Assembly: GCF_001613245.1 (NCBI RefSeq)
Contig: NZ_BDBZ01000035.1
Location: forward strand, 186,001 to 250,000
Direction: 5' to 3'
Source: Nocardia speluncae NBRC 108251
GTDB taxonomy: Bacteria; Actinomycetota; Actinomycetes; Mycobacteriales; Mycobacteriaceae
Length of the DNA: 64,000 bases
Under the pieces are notes generated by a model that was not told the DNA's origin, searched no databases, and saw only the letters and a list, made by a program, of their open reading frames with translations. Made by a program: the position numbers and the translations under genes. Positions 9,085 to 17,148 of this stretch are shown here, in pieces (position 1 is the first letter of the stretch; every line of letters begins with the position of its first letter).

Positions 9085-9657
9085 TCACCCGGTCGGTGCG
9101 GCGACCTGGGCAGCCCGCCGCCCGCCGGCTACCTTCTCGGTGCTCTTCACCCGCACCTGCACTCGCCGCAGCGGCGGCCCGAGTTCCTGGATCCGGTTGC
9201 TCAGCACCGCACAGACCTCGTCCGCCATCTTCGTGTGCCCGCGGTGGAGGTCGGTATCGACGACGGCTCGAACTGTGCCGCGCCGGAGGGAGATCCGCGC
9301 CGAGTTCACCCCGTGCACAGTTGCCGCATCGTCGCGGAGCAGTGCCCGCAGGTCGCCGGAGGGCACCCCGGTGTCCATACCGTCACCGGTGTGCAACGGC
9401 AGCAGCCTCGGCCGGCCGGGGAGTACCGCTGCCACCAGCAACAGTGCGCCGACGGTGAGTAGCACGAGAGCAGCCACCAGGACCGGCCACTCACCCCAGG
9501 TGGTCGCGTGTAATTCGCGCGCGACAGTGTCGTAGGACAGATATTCGGGCGCGCCGGCCGCGCGTTGCGCCAGTGAGACGATGACCGCGACGCACACAGC
9601 GGCCAGCACCAGCGCAACCAGGACGGCGGGTAGCGTGCGCCGGGATCGGCGGATCAC
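9085..9657 (-). CDS. DUF6286-like membrane protein of the Asp23 operon
   Basis: A 190-residue protein with two membrane segments (about residues 9-29 and 58-80) and a C-terminal soluble domain of about 100 residues. The family, which I recall as DUF6286, accompanies Asp23 and AmaP genes in actinomycetes. It overlaps the upstream Asp23 gene by 4 bases (ATGA), which implies translational coupling. Its topology copies that of AmaP, so it may be a second membrane anchor or partner. No enzymatic motif is seen. Confidence 0.7.
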   Translation of the reverse strand: MIRRSRRTLPAVLVALVLAAVCVAVIVSLAQRAAGAPEYLSYDTVARELHATTWGEWPVLVAALVLLTVGALLLVAAVLPGRPRLLPLHTGDGMDTGVPSGDLRALLRDDAATVHGVNSARISLRRGTVRAVVDTDLHRGHTKMADEVCAVLSNRIQELGPPLRRVQVRVKSTEKVAGGRRAAQVAAPTG

Positions 9658-9974
9658 CGGACTCTCCCGGCCGGCGCCGGCCCGGCGGCCAACTCGGTCA
9701 CCACGATATCGATCCGGAAGACATCGAGCCCGGTCAGTTCCTCGGTGCGCCGCAGCAGATGAGCACGGCAGGCATCGGTGACCTGACCCACCGGTTCGGG
9801 ATAGCGCACCGGCAGCCGGATATCGAGTGCGGTCCGATCACCGGAGACCTCGGCGTCGACCCGGACCGGCTCGGCGACACCGGGGACCTCGCGGGCGGCC
9901 CGCGCAGCGATCCGGCGGACCGCCCGTCCGCTGACCGTGGTCATACCCGGGAGGTCGGCGCCCACTGCGGTCAC
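9654..9974 (-). CDS. Asp23/Gls24-family envelope stress protein (short)
   Basis: About 106 residues covering an Asp23/Gls24 domain: TTVSGRAVRRIAARAAREVPGV, then IRLPVRYPEPVGQVTDACR and a C-terminal IDIVVTEL strand. The frame is open upstream, but the GTG at 9974 overlaps the stop of the preceding small gene as GTGA, the pattern used throughout this operon, and is preferred. Asp23 proteins form a membrane-associated layer that buffers cell-wall stress. Its neighbours are a DUF2273-like small membrane protein upstream and a DUF6286-like protein downstream. Confidence 0.8.
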   Translation of the reverse strand: MTAVGADLPGMTTVSGRAVRRIAARAAREVPGVAEPVRVDAEVSGDRTALDIRLPVRYPEPVGQVTDACRAHLLRRTEELTGLDVFRIDIVVTELAAGPAPAGRVR

Positions 9975-10162
9975 CGCCGGCTCCTGTTCTGCTGCGCCGA
10001 CCGCAGCACCGCGCTCACGTCGAGTTCCCCGTCGAGCCATCGGCCGGCCAGCAGTCCGACAGCCGCGAACACCAGCACGATCAGGAATGCGCCGAAACCA
10101 CCGAATGCGGCGGCGAAACCGAGCGCGAGACCGACCGCCAGTCCTATCGATGTGGCGTTCAC
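9971..10162 (-). CDS. Small DUF2273-like membrane protein
   Basis: A 63-residue protein with two closely spaced hydrophobic segments rich in Gly, Ala, Leu and Val (residues 4-24 and 26-40) and a charged C-terminal tail with WLDGELDVS. Small proteins of this form (DUF2273) are regular members of Asp23/AmaP operons. The GTG at 10162 is preceded by a GAGGA site on the minus strand and gives a start just before the first membrane segment. The downstream gene overlaps it by 4 bases. Confidence 0.75.
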   Translation of the reverse strand: MNATSIGLAVGLALGFAAAFGGFGAFLIVLVFAAVGLLAGRWLDGELDVSAVLRSAQQNRSRR

Positions 10163-10193
10163 TGTGTCCTCCTCTGCGCGGCAGCAGCCCGGC

Positions 10194-10682
10194 TCATTGC
10201 ACCCGGCCGGTCTCGGTATCGGGCTCGTCGTCGTCACCGGGGATGAAGACATCGTTGACGTTGATATTCACCTCGACGACCTCGAGTCCGGTCATCTGCT
10301 CGATCGCGGTGATCACATTGCGCCGCACCAGGCGGGCGACCTCGGCGATCGCGACCCCGTACTCGACGACGATCTGCAGATCGACGGCGGCCTGGGTTTC
10401 GCCCACCTCGACCGAGACCCCCTGACCGGTACTGGCCGAGGCGCCGGGGATCCGTTCCCGTAATGCGCCGAGCGCGCGGGCGGTGCCGCCGCCGAGGTCG
10501 TGCACACCGCGGACCTCGCGCGCCGCCAGCCCGGCCACCTTCTCCACCACTACATCGGCGATGGTGGTGGTGCCCTGGTCGGTTACGAGCGGGTTGGCTT
10601 TGCGCGCTGGTGTTGCGGGCGCCTTGTCGGCGCCGCGGCCGCTGGTGTCGTTGCCGGACTTCTCATTGGTCGGAGCGGTCAT
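10194..10682 (-). CDS. Asp23/Gls24-family envelope stress protein
   Basis: A 162-residue protein with a charged low-complexity N-terminus (about 35 residues) and a full Asp23/Gls24 domain: TTIADVVVEKVAGLAAREVRGVHDLGG, VEVGETQAAVDLQIVVEYG, ending in EVNINVNDVFIP. It is the most canonical Asp23 member of the cluster. It has its own ribosome site (GGAGGAG before the ATG at 10682) and is separated by 62 bases from the upstream gene, so it may have a promoter of its own as well. Confidence 0.88.
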   Translation of the reverse strand: MTAPTNEKSGNDTSGRGADKAPATPARKANPLVTDQGTTTIADVVVEKVAGLAAREVRGVHDLGGGTARALGALRERIPGASASTGQGVSVEVGETQAAVDLQIVVEYGVAIAEVARLVRRNVITAIEQMTGLEVVEVNINVNDVFIPGDDDEPDTETGRVQ

Positions 10683-10744
10683 TTCTCCTCCTGATCTCCA
10701 CGGAATTCACGGACTCGCTTATTCGGCCCCGGAGCGGGCGAATG

Positions 10745-11074
10745 TCAGGCTCCGGCGCCGAGTTGATCGGCTCCTTCCCCGGCGACCGCCGCTGTGTCGA
10801 GTTCGGTGACCACGAGCCGTAGCTCGGTCTGCTCCCACCGGGTGCCGGTCAGCACCGCGCGGATGGCTGCCCCGGCCCGTTCCAGCAGTGGCGGCAGTGG
10901 CAGAACTTCGGATACGAGGCGCATCTCGACCACCTCCGCACCGAGATCCACGGCGTATTTCCGGGTGTCCCACGGCCAGGGCTCCCTATCGCCCAGGAGG
11001 GGGGCGGCCGGCCGGAGGCCGGGCACGTCTTCCAGCGCGCCGAGGATGCGGTCGATGATCTGCTCGTCGGACAT
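10745..11074 (-). CDS. Small Asp23-operon protein of unknown family
   Basis: A 109-residue acidic protein starting MSDEQIIDRILGALEDVPGL, whose ATG at 11074 overlaps the stop of the upstream Asp23 gene (ATGA). The middle strand-rich part (KYAVDLGAEVVEMRLVSE, then LRLVVTELD near the C-terminus) has the rhythm of a degenerate Asp23 domain, but I cannot assign it firmly. Coupled translation places its product in the same complex or pathway as its neighbours. Confidence 0.65.
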   Translation of the reverse strand: MSDEQIIDRILGALEDVPGLRPAAPLLGDREPWPWDTRKYAVDLGAEVVEMRLVSEVLPLPPLLERAGAAIRAVLTGTRWEQTELRLVVTELDTAAVAGEGADQLGAGA

Positions 11075-11442
11075 CACAGCTCCGGTTCGATATCGAGGAT
11101 GTGCACGCAGACCGCGTCCACGGGCTGCCCGGTGTGCTCGCCCACTTCCCGGGCCACGTGTTCCTGCACCGCGCTGCCGACCTCGGCGGCCGGAGCGTTC
11201 GCTCGGACGGTGATATCGACGTGCACGATCAGGCCCGCGCCGGTAACCCGCACGCGCACCCCTTCGGTAGGCGCGGGATCGGCCTCGGTCCAGCGCTGCC
11301 TGCCCGCGCGGGTGAGTACGGTCAGCAGGCCGCGCACTCCGGGTTCCAGCCGAGCGACCCCCGGCGTGCCGGCGGCGGCGCGGGCTGCCACCGCGGCGAT
11401 CACCGGAGAGCCCACGACTATCGAGAGTTTGCCGCCGGTCAT
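11074..11442 (-). CDS. Asp23/Gls24-family protein
   Basis: A 122-residue Asp23-type protein: LSIVVGSPVIAAVAARAAAGTPGV matches the family's N-terminal helix region (TTIADEVV...AAREVPGV in other members), followed by VRVRVTGAGLIVHVDITVRA and a terminal VCVHILDIE strand. It overlaps both neighbours by 4 bases. Together with the genes at 9654, 10194 and 11439 it makes at least four Asp23-like chains in one operon, which suggests a hetero-oligomeric assembly. Confidence 0.75.
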   Translation of the reverse strand: MTGGKLSIVVGSPVIAAVAARAAAGTPGVARLEPGVRGLLTVLTRAGRQRWTEADPAPTEGVRVRVTGAGLIVHVDITVRANAPAAEVGSAVQEHVAREVGEHTGQPVDAVCVHILDIEPEL

Positions 11443-12047
11443 TTCCGGCCCTCCGATCCGTCCGGCCCGGTCTCGGGAGGCTGCTCGTAGAGATCACCCA
11501 CGTGGAGGTCGAGTCTGCGCAGCGTCGTTCCGATTCGGTCGGGCAGGGCCGCGGCGACCCGGGCGCGCACGTCCGGCAGCACCTCATCCAGGCTTGTCGT
11601 CCCGGACCGCACGGCGATCGTCAGCTCCACATCCACCGGCCCCGGGCCACCGGATTCGGCCGGGGCCTGCCGGACCCGGCAATTCCGTGCCCGGACCCCG
11701 GGTACGGAATCGGCCGCATAACGCACGATCACCGCCACCGCCTGCTCGCTCACCTGGATCTCGCCGGCGTGCGGAGCGGGCAGCTCCAGCATCCGTCCCC
11801 GCCGCGCATCGGCCCGTACCGCCGACATGATGCGTCCGAGCAGGTCCGGTGAGGGCTCTTCGGGTTCGTTGATCAGCTCCCGGGTCGCTGCCCGCAGCGC
11901 CAGCAGGCTTTCCCGCGCGGCCCGGCAGTGCGGGCAGGTTGCTTCGTGCGCGTCGGTGGCCCCCTCGTCGAGCCGCTGCCACACCCGGTCCAGGTCCCGT
12001 CCGCACGGCAGGAGATGGTTGCGCTCGGTTGTTTCGTTCACCGCCAT
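11439..12047 (-). CDS. Fusion of an anti-sigma zinc (ZAS) motif and an Asp23-like region
   Basis: A 202-residue protein. The N-terminal part has the zinc-binding anti-sigma signature H-x3-C-x2-C (His34, Cys38, Cys41 in HEATCPHC), as in RsrA/ChrR-type anti-sigma factors. From about residue 95 onward it reads like Asp23/Gls24 (IQVSEQAVAVIVRYAADSVPGVRA, then VDVELTIAVRSG). Its ATG at 12047 lies inside the 3' end of the ECF sigma gene (10-base overlap), the usual arrangement for a cognate sigma/anti-sigma pair. The inferred role is holding the sigma factor and sensing the state of the Asp23 layer. There is no membrane segment, so anchoring would have to come from partners. Confidence 0.75.
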   Translation of the reverse strand: MAVNETTERNHLLPCGRDLDRVWQRLDEGATDAHEATCPHCRAARESLLALRAATRELINEPEEPSPDLLGRIMSAVRADARRGRMLELPAPHAGEIQVSEQAVAVIVRYAADSVPGVRARNCRVRQAPAESGGPGPVDVELTIAVRSGTTSLDEVLPDVRARVAAALPDRIGTTLRRLDLHVGDLYEQPPETGPDGSEGRK

Positions 12048-12604
12048 GGCTGCATCACCTCCGACAATTGGGCGCGTGCCCGCGCGATACGTCCGCGAAC
12101 CGCGGCGCCGCTGATGCCGATGATCGACGCGATCTCGTCGTAGGTGAGTCCGTCGACTTCTCGCAGGAGCCAGCATGCGCGTTGTTCCGGGGTCAGTTCC
12201 TGTAGCGCCGCGTTCAAGGCCGCGAGTTGTGTGCTCACCTGTACCGCGTGCTCTGGCTGGGTGTCCGTGCGCACCGATTCGGTGGATTCGGGGTCGAGCT
12301 CGGCGTGCGGCCGCCGGGTGCGGATCACGTTCAGGCAGCGGTTGGTGGTCATCCGGTACATCCAGCCGACGAACGCGCTGTCGTCGGTGAGCTGATACAG
12401 GCGTCGCCATGCCTTCAGGAAAACCTCCTGGACCACGTCCTCGCCCTCGCCACGATCGGCCAGCATCTTCGAAGCCAGCCGGAACATCCGGCCCTGGTAG
12501 CGCACCACCAGGACCTCGTAGGCGCGGACGTCGCCGTCGCGTGCCCGGCTCACCAGGGTGGCATCGTCGGGACCTGCCTCCGGTACCGATTCGATCGTGG
12601 TCAT
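12038..12604 (-). CDS. ECF-type RNA polymerase sigma factor
   Basis: A 188-residue sigma-70 family factor. Region 2 is seen in RYQGRMFRLASKMLADRGEG and VQEVFLKAWRRL, region 4 in LTPEQRACWLLREVDGLTYDEIA and the HTH GISGAAVRGRIARARAQL. The ATG at 12604 has a strong GGAGGTGAG site. It heads the Asp23/AmaP operon, and the next gene carries an anti-sigma zinc motif, so this sigma factor probably drives envelope-stress genes including its own operon. Confidence 0.9.
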   Translation of the reverse strand: MTTIESVPEAGPDDATLVSRARDGDVRAYEVLVVRYQGRMFRLASKMLADRGEGEDVVQEVFLKAWRRLYQLTDDSAFVGWMYRMTTNRCLNVIRTRRPHAELDPESTESVRTDTQPEHAVQVSTQLAALNAALQELTPEQRACWLLREVDGLTYDEIASIIGISGAAVRGRIARARAQLSEVMQPWR

Positions 12605-12707
12605 CTCACCTCCTCCACCGCTCATCGGTAGGACACCGCAGCCGGAAGATCGTCACGCTGGACCGTCGAAGAATTTGCGGCGGTGCCACGACGGGCACGA
12701 AGAGGGG

Positions 12708-12723
12708 TGTGATCCATGTCACC
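12708..12723. promoter_or_regulatory. CRP/GlxR-like binding site candidate
   Basis: The sequence TGTGATCCATGTCACC matches the CRP-family consensus TGTGA-N6-TCACA except for its last base. It lies in the region between the divergent sigma-factor gene (starts 12604) and a small membrane-protein gene (starts 12811). An inverted pair GTTATG (12760-12765) and CATAAC (12781-12786) lies nearby. The regulatory meaning is inferred. Confidence 0.45.
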
Positions 12724-12810
12724 CACCGTGTTCCGTGCGGTTCACCGATCGACCGGGTCGTTATGACCGAGCGCTTCTGACATAACGGAACGGCACGGAA
12801 GGTTTTGCCC

Positions 12811-13041
12811 ATGGATCGCCGCAGTGTTCAGAATGCCGAACAGCCGGCACCCCGGTCTGCCCGGACGGTCCGGATCGCCGGGATGGAGTGGGTGACCGCA
12901 CTGCTGGCCCTGGCCATGTGCCTGCTGTTCGCGGCGGGAATCGCCATGCTGACCCACTCCCTGGAGGCCACGGTCGTCGCCACGGCCTGTATCGGGATGG
13001 GGCTGGCAGCGGTGTCGAGGATCCTACGGACGGGGCGATAA
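12811..13041 (+). CDS. Small two-helix membrane protein
   Basis: A 76-residue protein with a polar N-terminus and two membrane segments (about residues 26-46 and 50-67, the second with VVATACIGMGLAAVS). The ATG at 12811 has GGAAGG eight bases upstream; a TTG two codons earlier is a weaker option. It is transcribed away from the sigma factor from a shared intergenic region of 206 bases and may belong to the same stress regulon. I do not recognise the family. Confidence 0.6.
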   Translation: MDRRSVQNAEQPAPRSARTVRIAGMEWVTALLALAMCLLFAAGIAMLTHSLEATVVATACIGMGLAAVSRILRTGR

Positions 13042-13368
13042 CGGTCCCGTCGCTGTGGACGGACAAGCTCGCAGCCATCGTCACTCCTCACCTGGGTGGA
13101 AACGGCACGGCCCGGCGTGGACGGGCGCACCGAACGCTACGGTCCGGGGTGGGAGTGGTCTTCACACGTTCCGGATGAGAACACCGGCCGTCACGGCATC
13201 GGGCGGGTCGATGCGCAGGTGATCGCGTGGGTATCGCCCCGGTCCGCCGCGGGCGTCGACAATCCGGCCCCGCATTCCTCGTGCGTTACGCCAGGGGTGC
13301 GGATCGAGATCCCCGAGCCCTGGCTGCCGGATGCTCGGGACGGGGCCGGAGAACCGGACGCGGCGCGG
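13042..13368. other. Intergenic region without a recognised gene
   Basis: These 327 bases separate the small membrane-protein gene from the end of catC. Open frames here lack a credible start or ribosome site. The only structure I see is the hairpin at 13312-13339. Confidence 0.55.
13312..13339 (-). terminator. Possible terminator after catC
   Basis: A 7-base inverted repeat (CCCGAGC and GCTCGGG) with a 14-base loop, 30 to 57 bases past the catC stop. There is no T-run, so it is only a weak candidate. Confidence 0.35.
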
Positions 13369-13668
13369 TCAGATCTGCTCGGGACCCGGCACGATCGAGG
13401 AGGGGTGGGTGGTGAGGGGCTGTATTTCGATCGTCATGTAGGGGAACAGCGGCAGATTCCAGAGGATTTCGTGGAGCTCGCCGGGGGAGTCGACAGCGAA
13501 GATGCTGATATTGCTGTACTGGCCGACGATGCGCCAGATGTGCGGCCATTTCCCGGCGTGCTGTAGTTCCTGTGAGTACTTCTTCTCGCGGGCGATGGTG
13601 TCGGCGCGTACGGCCGCGTCGAGGTCGCGGGGGATATCGACGTCCATCCGGACGTGGTAAAGGTGCAT
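13369..13668 (-). CDS. catC: Muconolactone delta-isomerase
   Basis: A 99-residue protein, the normal CatC length, converting muconolactone to 3-oxoadipate enol-lactone in the catechol branch of the beta-ketoadipate pathway. Family sequence includes YHVRMDVDIPRDLD at the N-terminus, KWPHIWRIVGQYSNISIF in the middle and LPLFPYMTIEIQPLTTHPS near the end. It is the last gene of catA-catB-catC on the minus strand, 11 bases after catB. Confidence 0.93.
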   Translation of the reverse strand: MHLYHVRMDVDIPRDLDAAVRADTIAREKKYSQELQHAGKWPHIWRIVGQYSNISIFAVDSPGELHEILWNLPLFPYMTIEIQPLTTHPSSIVPGPEQI

Positions 13669-13679
13669 GGGTTCCGTTC

Positions 13680-14801
13680 CTAGTTCCGGGTCCACCGTTT
13701 GACGGCGTCCATGTTCAGTTCGACTCCGAGGCCCGGACCGGTGGGCAGGTGGACCTGTCCGTCGGTGTAGCGCAGTGGTTGCTGCAGTAGTTCCTCGCTG
13801 AACAACAGCGGGCCGAAGAGTTCGGTGCCGAAGTCGATACCGGGTTCGGCACAGGCGAAGTGGAGGGACGCGGCGGTGCCGACCGGGCCTTCGATGGAGG
13901 TGGCGCCGTGGCAGGCCAGGCCCGCGGCGCGGGCGACGGCGACGACCTCCCGGCTGCGGCGCAGGCCACCGCATTTGGTGGTTTTGACCGCGAGGACATC
14001 GGCCGCACCGCGGCGGGCGATCTCCAGCGCGTCGTGCGGGGTGTGCACGCTTTCGTCGGCCATCACCGGGATCGGCAACAGGGCGTTGAGTTCCGCCAGG
14101 ACTCCCAGCTGCTCACCGGGGGTGGGCTGTTCGATCAGCTCGACCCCGCCGTCGGCCAATTCGGGGAGATGGCGCAGCGCGGTGAGCCGGTCCCAGCGGG
14201 CATTGATGTCCACCCGCACGCCGGCCTGCCCGGCGAGGGCTTCGGTCACTCGCAGTACCCGGTCGGTGTCGGTGACCGGGTCGAGGGCTCCCATCTTGAG
14301 TTTGAAGCTGAAGTGTTCACGGCTCTCGATCTTCTCCCGCGCTTCGGCGATGATTTCCTCGACCGGTGCCGAACCCAGCGCCCACGTGACGTCCACGCTG
14401 GTTCGGAACGCCCCGCCCAGCAGGGTGTGTACCGGTACGCCGAGGCAGCGCGCCCAGGCATCGTGCAGCGCGACGTCGACCGCGGCTTTGGCGAAGCGCG
14501 CGGCGGCCACCACCCGCTCGATATCGGCCATGATGGCGGTGAGGTCGTCGACGCGGCGTCCGATCAGGACCGGGGCCATGTAGCGTTCGACGACGGCCTG
14601 CATCGTTTCCACCGATTCACCGCCCCACCAGGGGCCGCCGGGTACCACGCCTTCGCCGTACCCGGTCACGCCCCCACCCGTGGTGATCGCGACGAGAAGC
14701 AGCGGCTGGGCGTCCATCGACGTGGTGGCGAACTTGTGCGGGCGGATCAGCGGCACATCCAGGATGGTGGTTTCGATCGAGACGATCGACAGGTCCGGCA
14801 T
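13680..14801 (-). CDS. catB: Muconate cycloisomerase
   Basis: A 373-residue enolase-superfamily lactonising enzyme, converting cis,cis-muconate to muconolactone. The catalytic KxK motif is in SFKLKMG (about residues 165-171) and the metal ligands lie in VDINARWD, ELIEQP and MADES. It sits between catA and catC, as in other actinomycete catABC operons, which supports muconate rather than another enolase-family substrate. Confidence 0.93.
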   Translation of the reverse strand: MPDLSIVSIETTILDVPLIRPHKFATTSMDAQPLLLVAITTGGGVTGYGEGVVPGGPWWGGESVETMQAVVERYMAPVLIGRRVDDLTAIMADIERVVAAARFAKAAVDVALHDAWARCLGVPVHTLLGGAFRTSVDVTWALGSAPVEEIIAEAREKIESREHFSFKLKMGALDPVTDTDRVLRVTEALAGQAGVRVDINARWDRLTALRHLPELADGGVELIEQPTPGEQLGVLAELNALLPIPVMADESVHTPHDALEIARRGAADVLAVKTTKCGGLRRSREVVAVARAAGLACHGATSIEGPVGTAASLHFACAEPGIDFGTELFGPLLFSEELLQQPLRYTDGQVHLPTGPGLGVELNMDAVKRWTRN

Positions 14802-14828
14802 CGGATCCCTTTCTCGTGGCGCAGCAGA

Positions 14829-15677
14829 TCAGGCGGGATCCAGCGCGAAGTTGTAGGTGACGCGGTTGACGCCGTCGTCGCCGGTGACCGGGTCCAGGAT
14901 CAGTTCGGGTTTGGTGGCCGAGGCGACGTCGCTGTCGATCCATTCCCCGCCCCGGAAGTACAGCTGCGTGGTCACCGATTCCCGGCCCGGGGCCGAGACG
15001 ATGAGGTGCAGATGCGCCGGGCGCCAGGGATGCCCGTTCTGTGCTTCGATGAACGTGCCGGTGGGGCCGTCGGTCGGGATCTGGTACGGCGCTGGTTGGA
15101 TCGTGCGGATCGAATAGTGGCCCTCGGCGTCGGTGACGATGGTGCCGCGGAGATTCCATTCCGGCAGGTGCGGGGCGAACTGGGAGTAGTAGCCGTCGGC
15201 GTCGGCATGCCACAGCTCCACTTTCGCGTCGCCGAGCCCGTTGCCGTCGAGATCGGTGACCTGGCCCGCGAAGATCAGCGGCGTCTGTGCGCGGTCCTCG
15301 GCACGCATCGGCAGTTCGCATTCGGCCGGCAGTTCGGGTGCGTCGGGGACGTAGTAGGGACCTTCGATACTGCCCTTGGTGCCGCGGCGGCTACGGGCCA
15401 GCACCTCCTCCACCGAATGTTCGATGAACACGTCCAGGAACAGCGGCCATTCGCCGCCCTCGCCTACGTCGATGAGCCACTGCTTGAACACCCGGTATTC
15501 GGGATAGGTGACACCGTGATCCCGGATCACCTGGTGCAGCGCAGTCAGGGCGTCTCGGGCGATGGCGGCCAGTCGTTCCGGCGAGGTGTCGGCGGTGGCC
15601 CGCGCGCCCTTGAACTTATCGGTGGCGGCGGTGCCCGAGCCGAGCGCGGAGGGGGATACGGGTTCTGTGGTGGTCAT
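14829..15677 (-). CDS. catA: Catechol 1,2-dioxygenase
   Basis: A 282-residue intradiol ring-cleavage dioxygenase that opens catechol to cis,cis-muconate with non-haem iron(III). Ligand regions are seen: Tyr in EGPYYVP, Tyr in DADGYYSQF, and two His in WRPAHLHLIVS. The ATG at 15677 has a GAGGAG site; the upstream open frame is not needed. It is the first gene of catABC and receives the catechol produced by the iac genes just upstream. No catR-type LysR regulator is nearby, so control probably comes from the neighbouring two-component system. Confidence 0.94.
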   Translation of the reverse strand: MTTTEPVSPSALGSGTAATDKFKGARATADTSPERLAAIARDALTALHQVIRDHGVTYPEYRVFKQWLIDVGEGGEWPLFLDVFIEHSVEEVLARSRRGTKGSIEGPYYVPDAPELPAECELPMRAEDRAQTPLIFAGQVTDLDGNGLGDAKVELWHADADGYYSQFAPHLPEWNLRGTIVTDAEGHYSIRTIQPAPYQIPTDGPTGTFIEAQNGHPWRPAHLHLIVSAPGRESVTTQLYFRGGEWIDSDVASATKPELILDPVTGDDGVNRVTYNFALDPA

Positions 15678-15898
15678 TCGTGCTCCTCGGAGAGAACCAG
15701 GGAAATAGGAGGGGTAGAAGGGATTGATGTCGATCGCCGGACCGGTGCGTGACCCGTCCGGCGGAGTCGCCGGGGCGAACGCCTGCATCGCGTCCACCCC
15801 GTGGGGAACAAGGCTGGGGAATCCGAGTGCAGCGCGCGCCTGTGCCGTGGCGAACGTGTGTGGCGACGTTGCCGGATTCGGCCGACATCCGGACCGGG

Positions 15899-16519
15899 TC
15901 AGACAGGGACGCGGTAGGCGAGGATGTCGCGTACGAGGGTGCCCAGGCTTTCGGCACCTGTTTTCGCCTTGATCCGGGCGCGGTGCACATCGACGGTTTT
16001 GACGCTGGTGCCCAGGCGGCTGGCGATCTGCTGGCTGGACCGGCCCTCGATCACCAGGTGCAGCACCTCACGCTCGCGTGGCGTGAGACCTGCCAGCCGC
16101 TCCTGCACCCGCAACCGTTCGGCGCGCTCGGCGAACGCTCCGACGGCGACGCGTAACTGTTCCTGCACTACCTCGAGCATGCGCTGCGGCTCGTAGGGCT
16201 TCTCCAGGAAATCGACCGCGCCCGCCCGCAGGGCCCGTACCGACATGGGAATATCGCCGTGCGCCGAACAGAAGATCACCGGTGCCGGGTAGTCCCGGTG
16301 GTTGAGCTCTTCCTGCAATTGGAATCCGCTCAACCCGGGCATGCGGACATCCACGATGACGACGCCGGGCTCGTCCAGATCGGCCTCCTCGAGAAAAGAG
16401 GTTGCCGTTGCGTAGGTCAGGGCGTCGATTCCCACGCTTTGCAGCAGGAACGCCAGCGATTGGCGCAGGTCCTCGTCGTCGTCCACGATATGGACGACGG
16501 GGGAGGAGTCACTGCTCAT
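15899..16519 (-). CDS. FixJ/NarL-type response regulator
   Basis: A 206-residue response regulator. The receiver domain has the acidic pocket DDDED (residues 13-17), phospho-acceptor Asp57 in VVIVDVRMPG, and Lys in FLEKPYEP. The LuxR-type helix-turn-helix spans about residues 138-195 (LTPREREVLHLVIEG, SVKTVDVHRARIKAKTG). It lies between iacI and catA on the same strand, while its likely partner kinase is at 19300. It probably activates the iac and cat genes when indole-3-acetate is sensed. LuxR-type regulators with a kinase have been reported for iac loci in Paraburkholderia, which agrees. Confidence 0.9.
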   Translation of the reverse strand: MSSDSSPVVHIVDDDEDLRQSLAFLLQSVGIDALTYATATSFLEEADLDEPGVVIVDVRMPGLSGFQLQEELNHRDYPAPVIFCSAHGDIPMSVRALRAGAVDFLEKPYEPQRMLEVVQEQLRVAVGAFAERAERLRVQERLAGLTPREREVLHLVIEGRSSQQIASRLGTSVKTVDVHRARIKAKTGAESLGTLVRDILAYRVPV

Positions 16520-16596
16520 GCACGATGATTCTACTGCGGCGCCTATCTCCGGCCCCGCTGTCCGGCGACCCGGCGGGCACATGACGGCCGGCGCAC

Positions 16597-17148
16597 TCAT
16601 GGCCGCATCAGCACCGAGGCCATGGGGAAGCTCTCGGCGAAATCGGGTCGCAGGGGGGCGACGAAGACGTTCTCGGTGCGGGTGCGAGTGATTTTCCAGT
16701 GCCCGTCGATCCGGCGGAACGCATTGTTGAGCCGGCTCGAACGCAATAGCGAGGTGCCGTCGGAGAACAGCCACGGCTGGATGTGGATCCACTGCCCGGC
16801 GGCCGTATCCCCGTCCACCCTGATCTGCTCGGTGGTCGAATAATGTGCGTTGAGCACCAGCCGGGGATCACGATCGGGGCTCCAGAAACGTTCGAAATGA
16901 GCGCGGATGGCGGCCTGCCCGTCCAGCCGCCCGAACTGGCCGTCGTAGTACTCACCGACGCCCTCCCACACCGCGTCTTCGGCGTAGAGCTCCATGATCA
17001 GGTCGATACGTTCGGCGTCGTCGGCGACGCCGAACTCCGGGCAGGGGGTATCACAGAGGAACATGTAGCGCGCCTGTAACCGGCGCACCTCTGCTTCGCC
17101 CTCCAGTGTCTCGATCCGGCGCAGCAACTGTTCGACGGTGTCGGTCAC
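16597..17148 (-). CDS. iacI: SnoaL-like protein, IacI candidate
   Basis: A 183-residue protein of the nuclear-transport-factor-2/SnoaL fold: TLEGEAEVRRLQARYMFLCD at the start, DAVWEGVGEYYDGQFGRLDG, then HYSTTEQIRVDGDTAAGQWIHI and a terminal HWKITRTRTENVF. In known iac clusters iacI encodes a protein of this fold with an unresolved role in indole-3-acetate breakdown. Its start overlaps iacH by 4 bases. The symbol is assigned by context; the protein alone could not be named. Confidence 0.75.
   Translation of the reverse strand: MTDTVEQLLRRIETLEGEAEVRRLQARYMFLCDTPCPEFGVADDAERIDLIMELYAEDAVWEGVGEYYDGQFGRLDGQAAIRAHFERFWSPDRDPRLVLNAHYSTTEQIRVDGDTAAGQWIHIQPWLFSDGTSLLRSSRLNNAFRRIDGHWKITRTRTENVFVAPLRPDFAESFPMASVLMRP

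Noticed and set aside
13860..15752. A 630-codon plus-strand frame
   Set aside because: It is antisense to catB and catA, which are clear; the translated product is low-complexity Gly/Arg/Asp-rich sequence.
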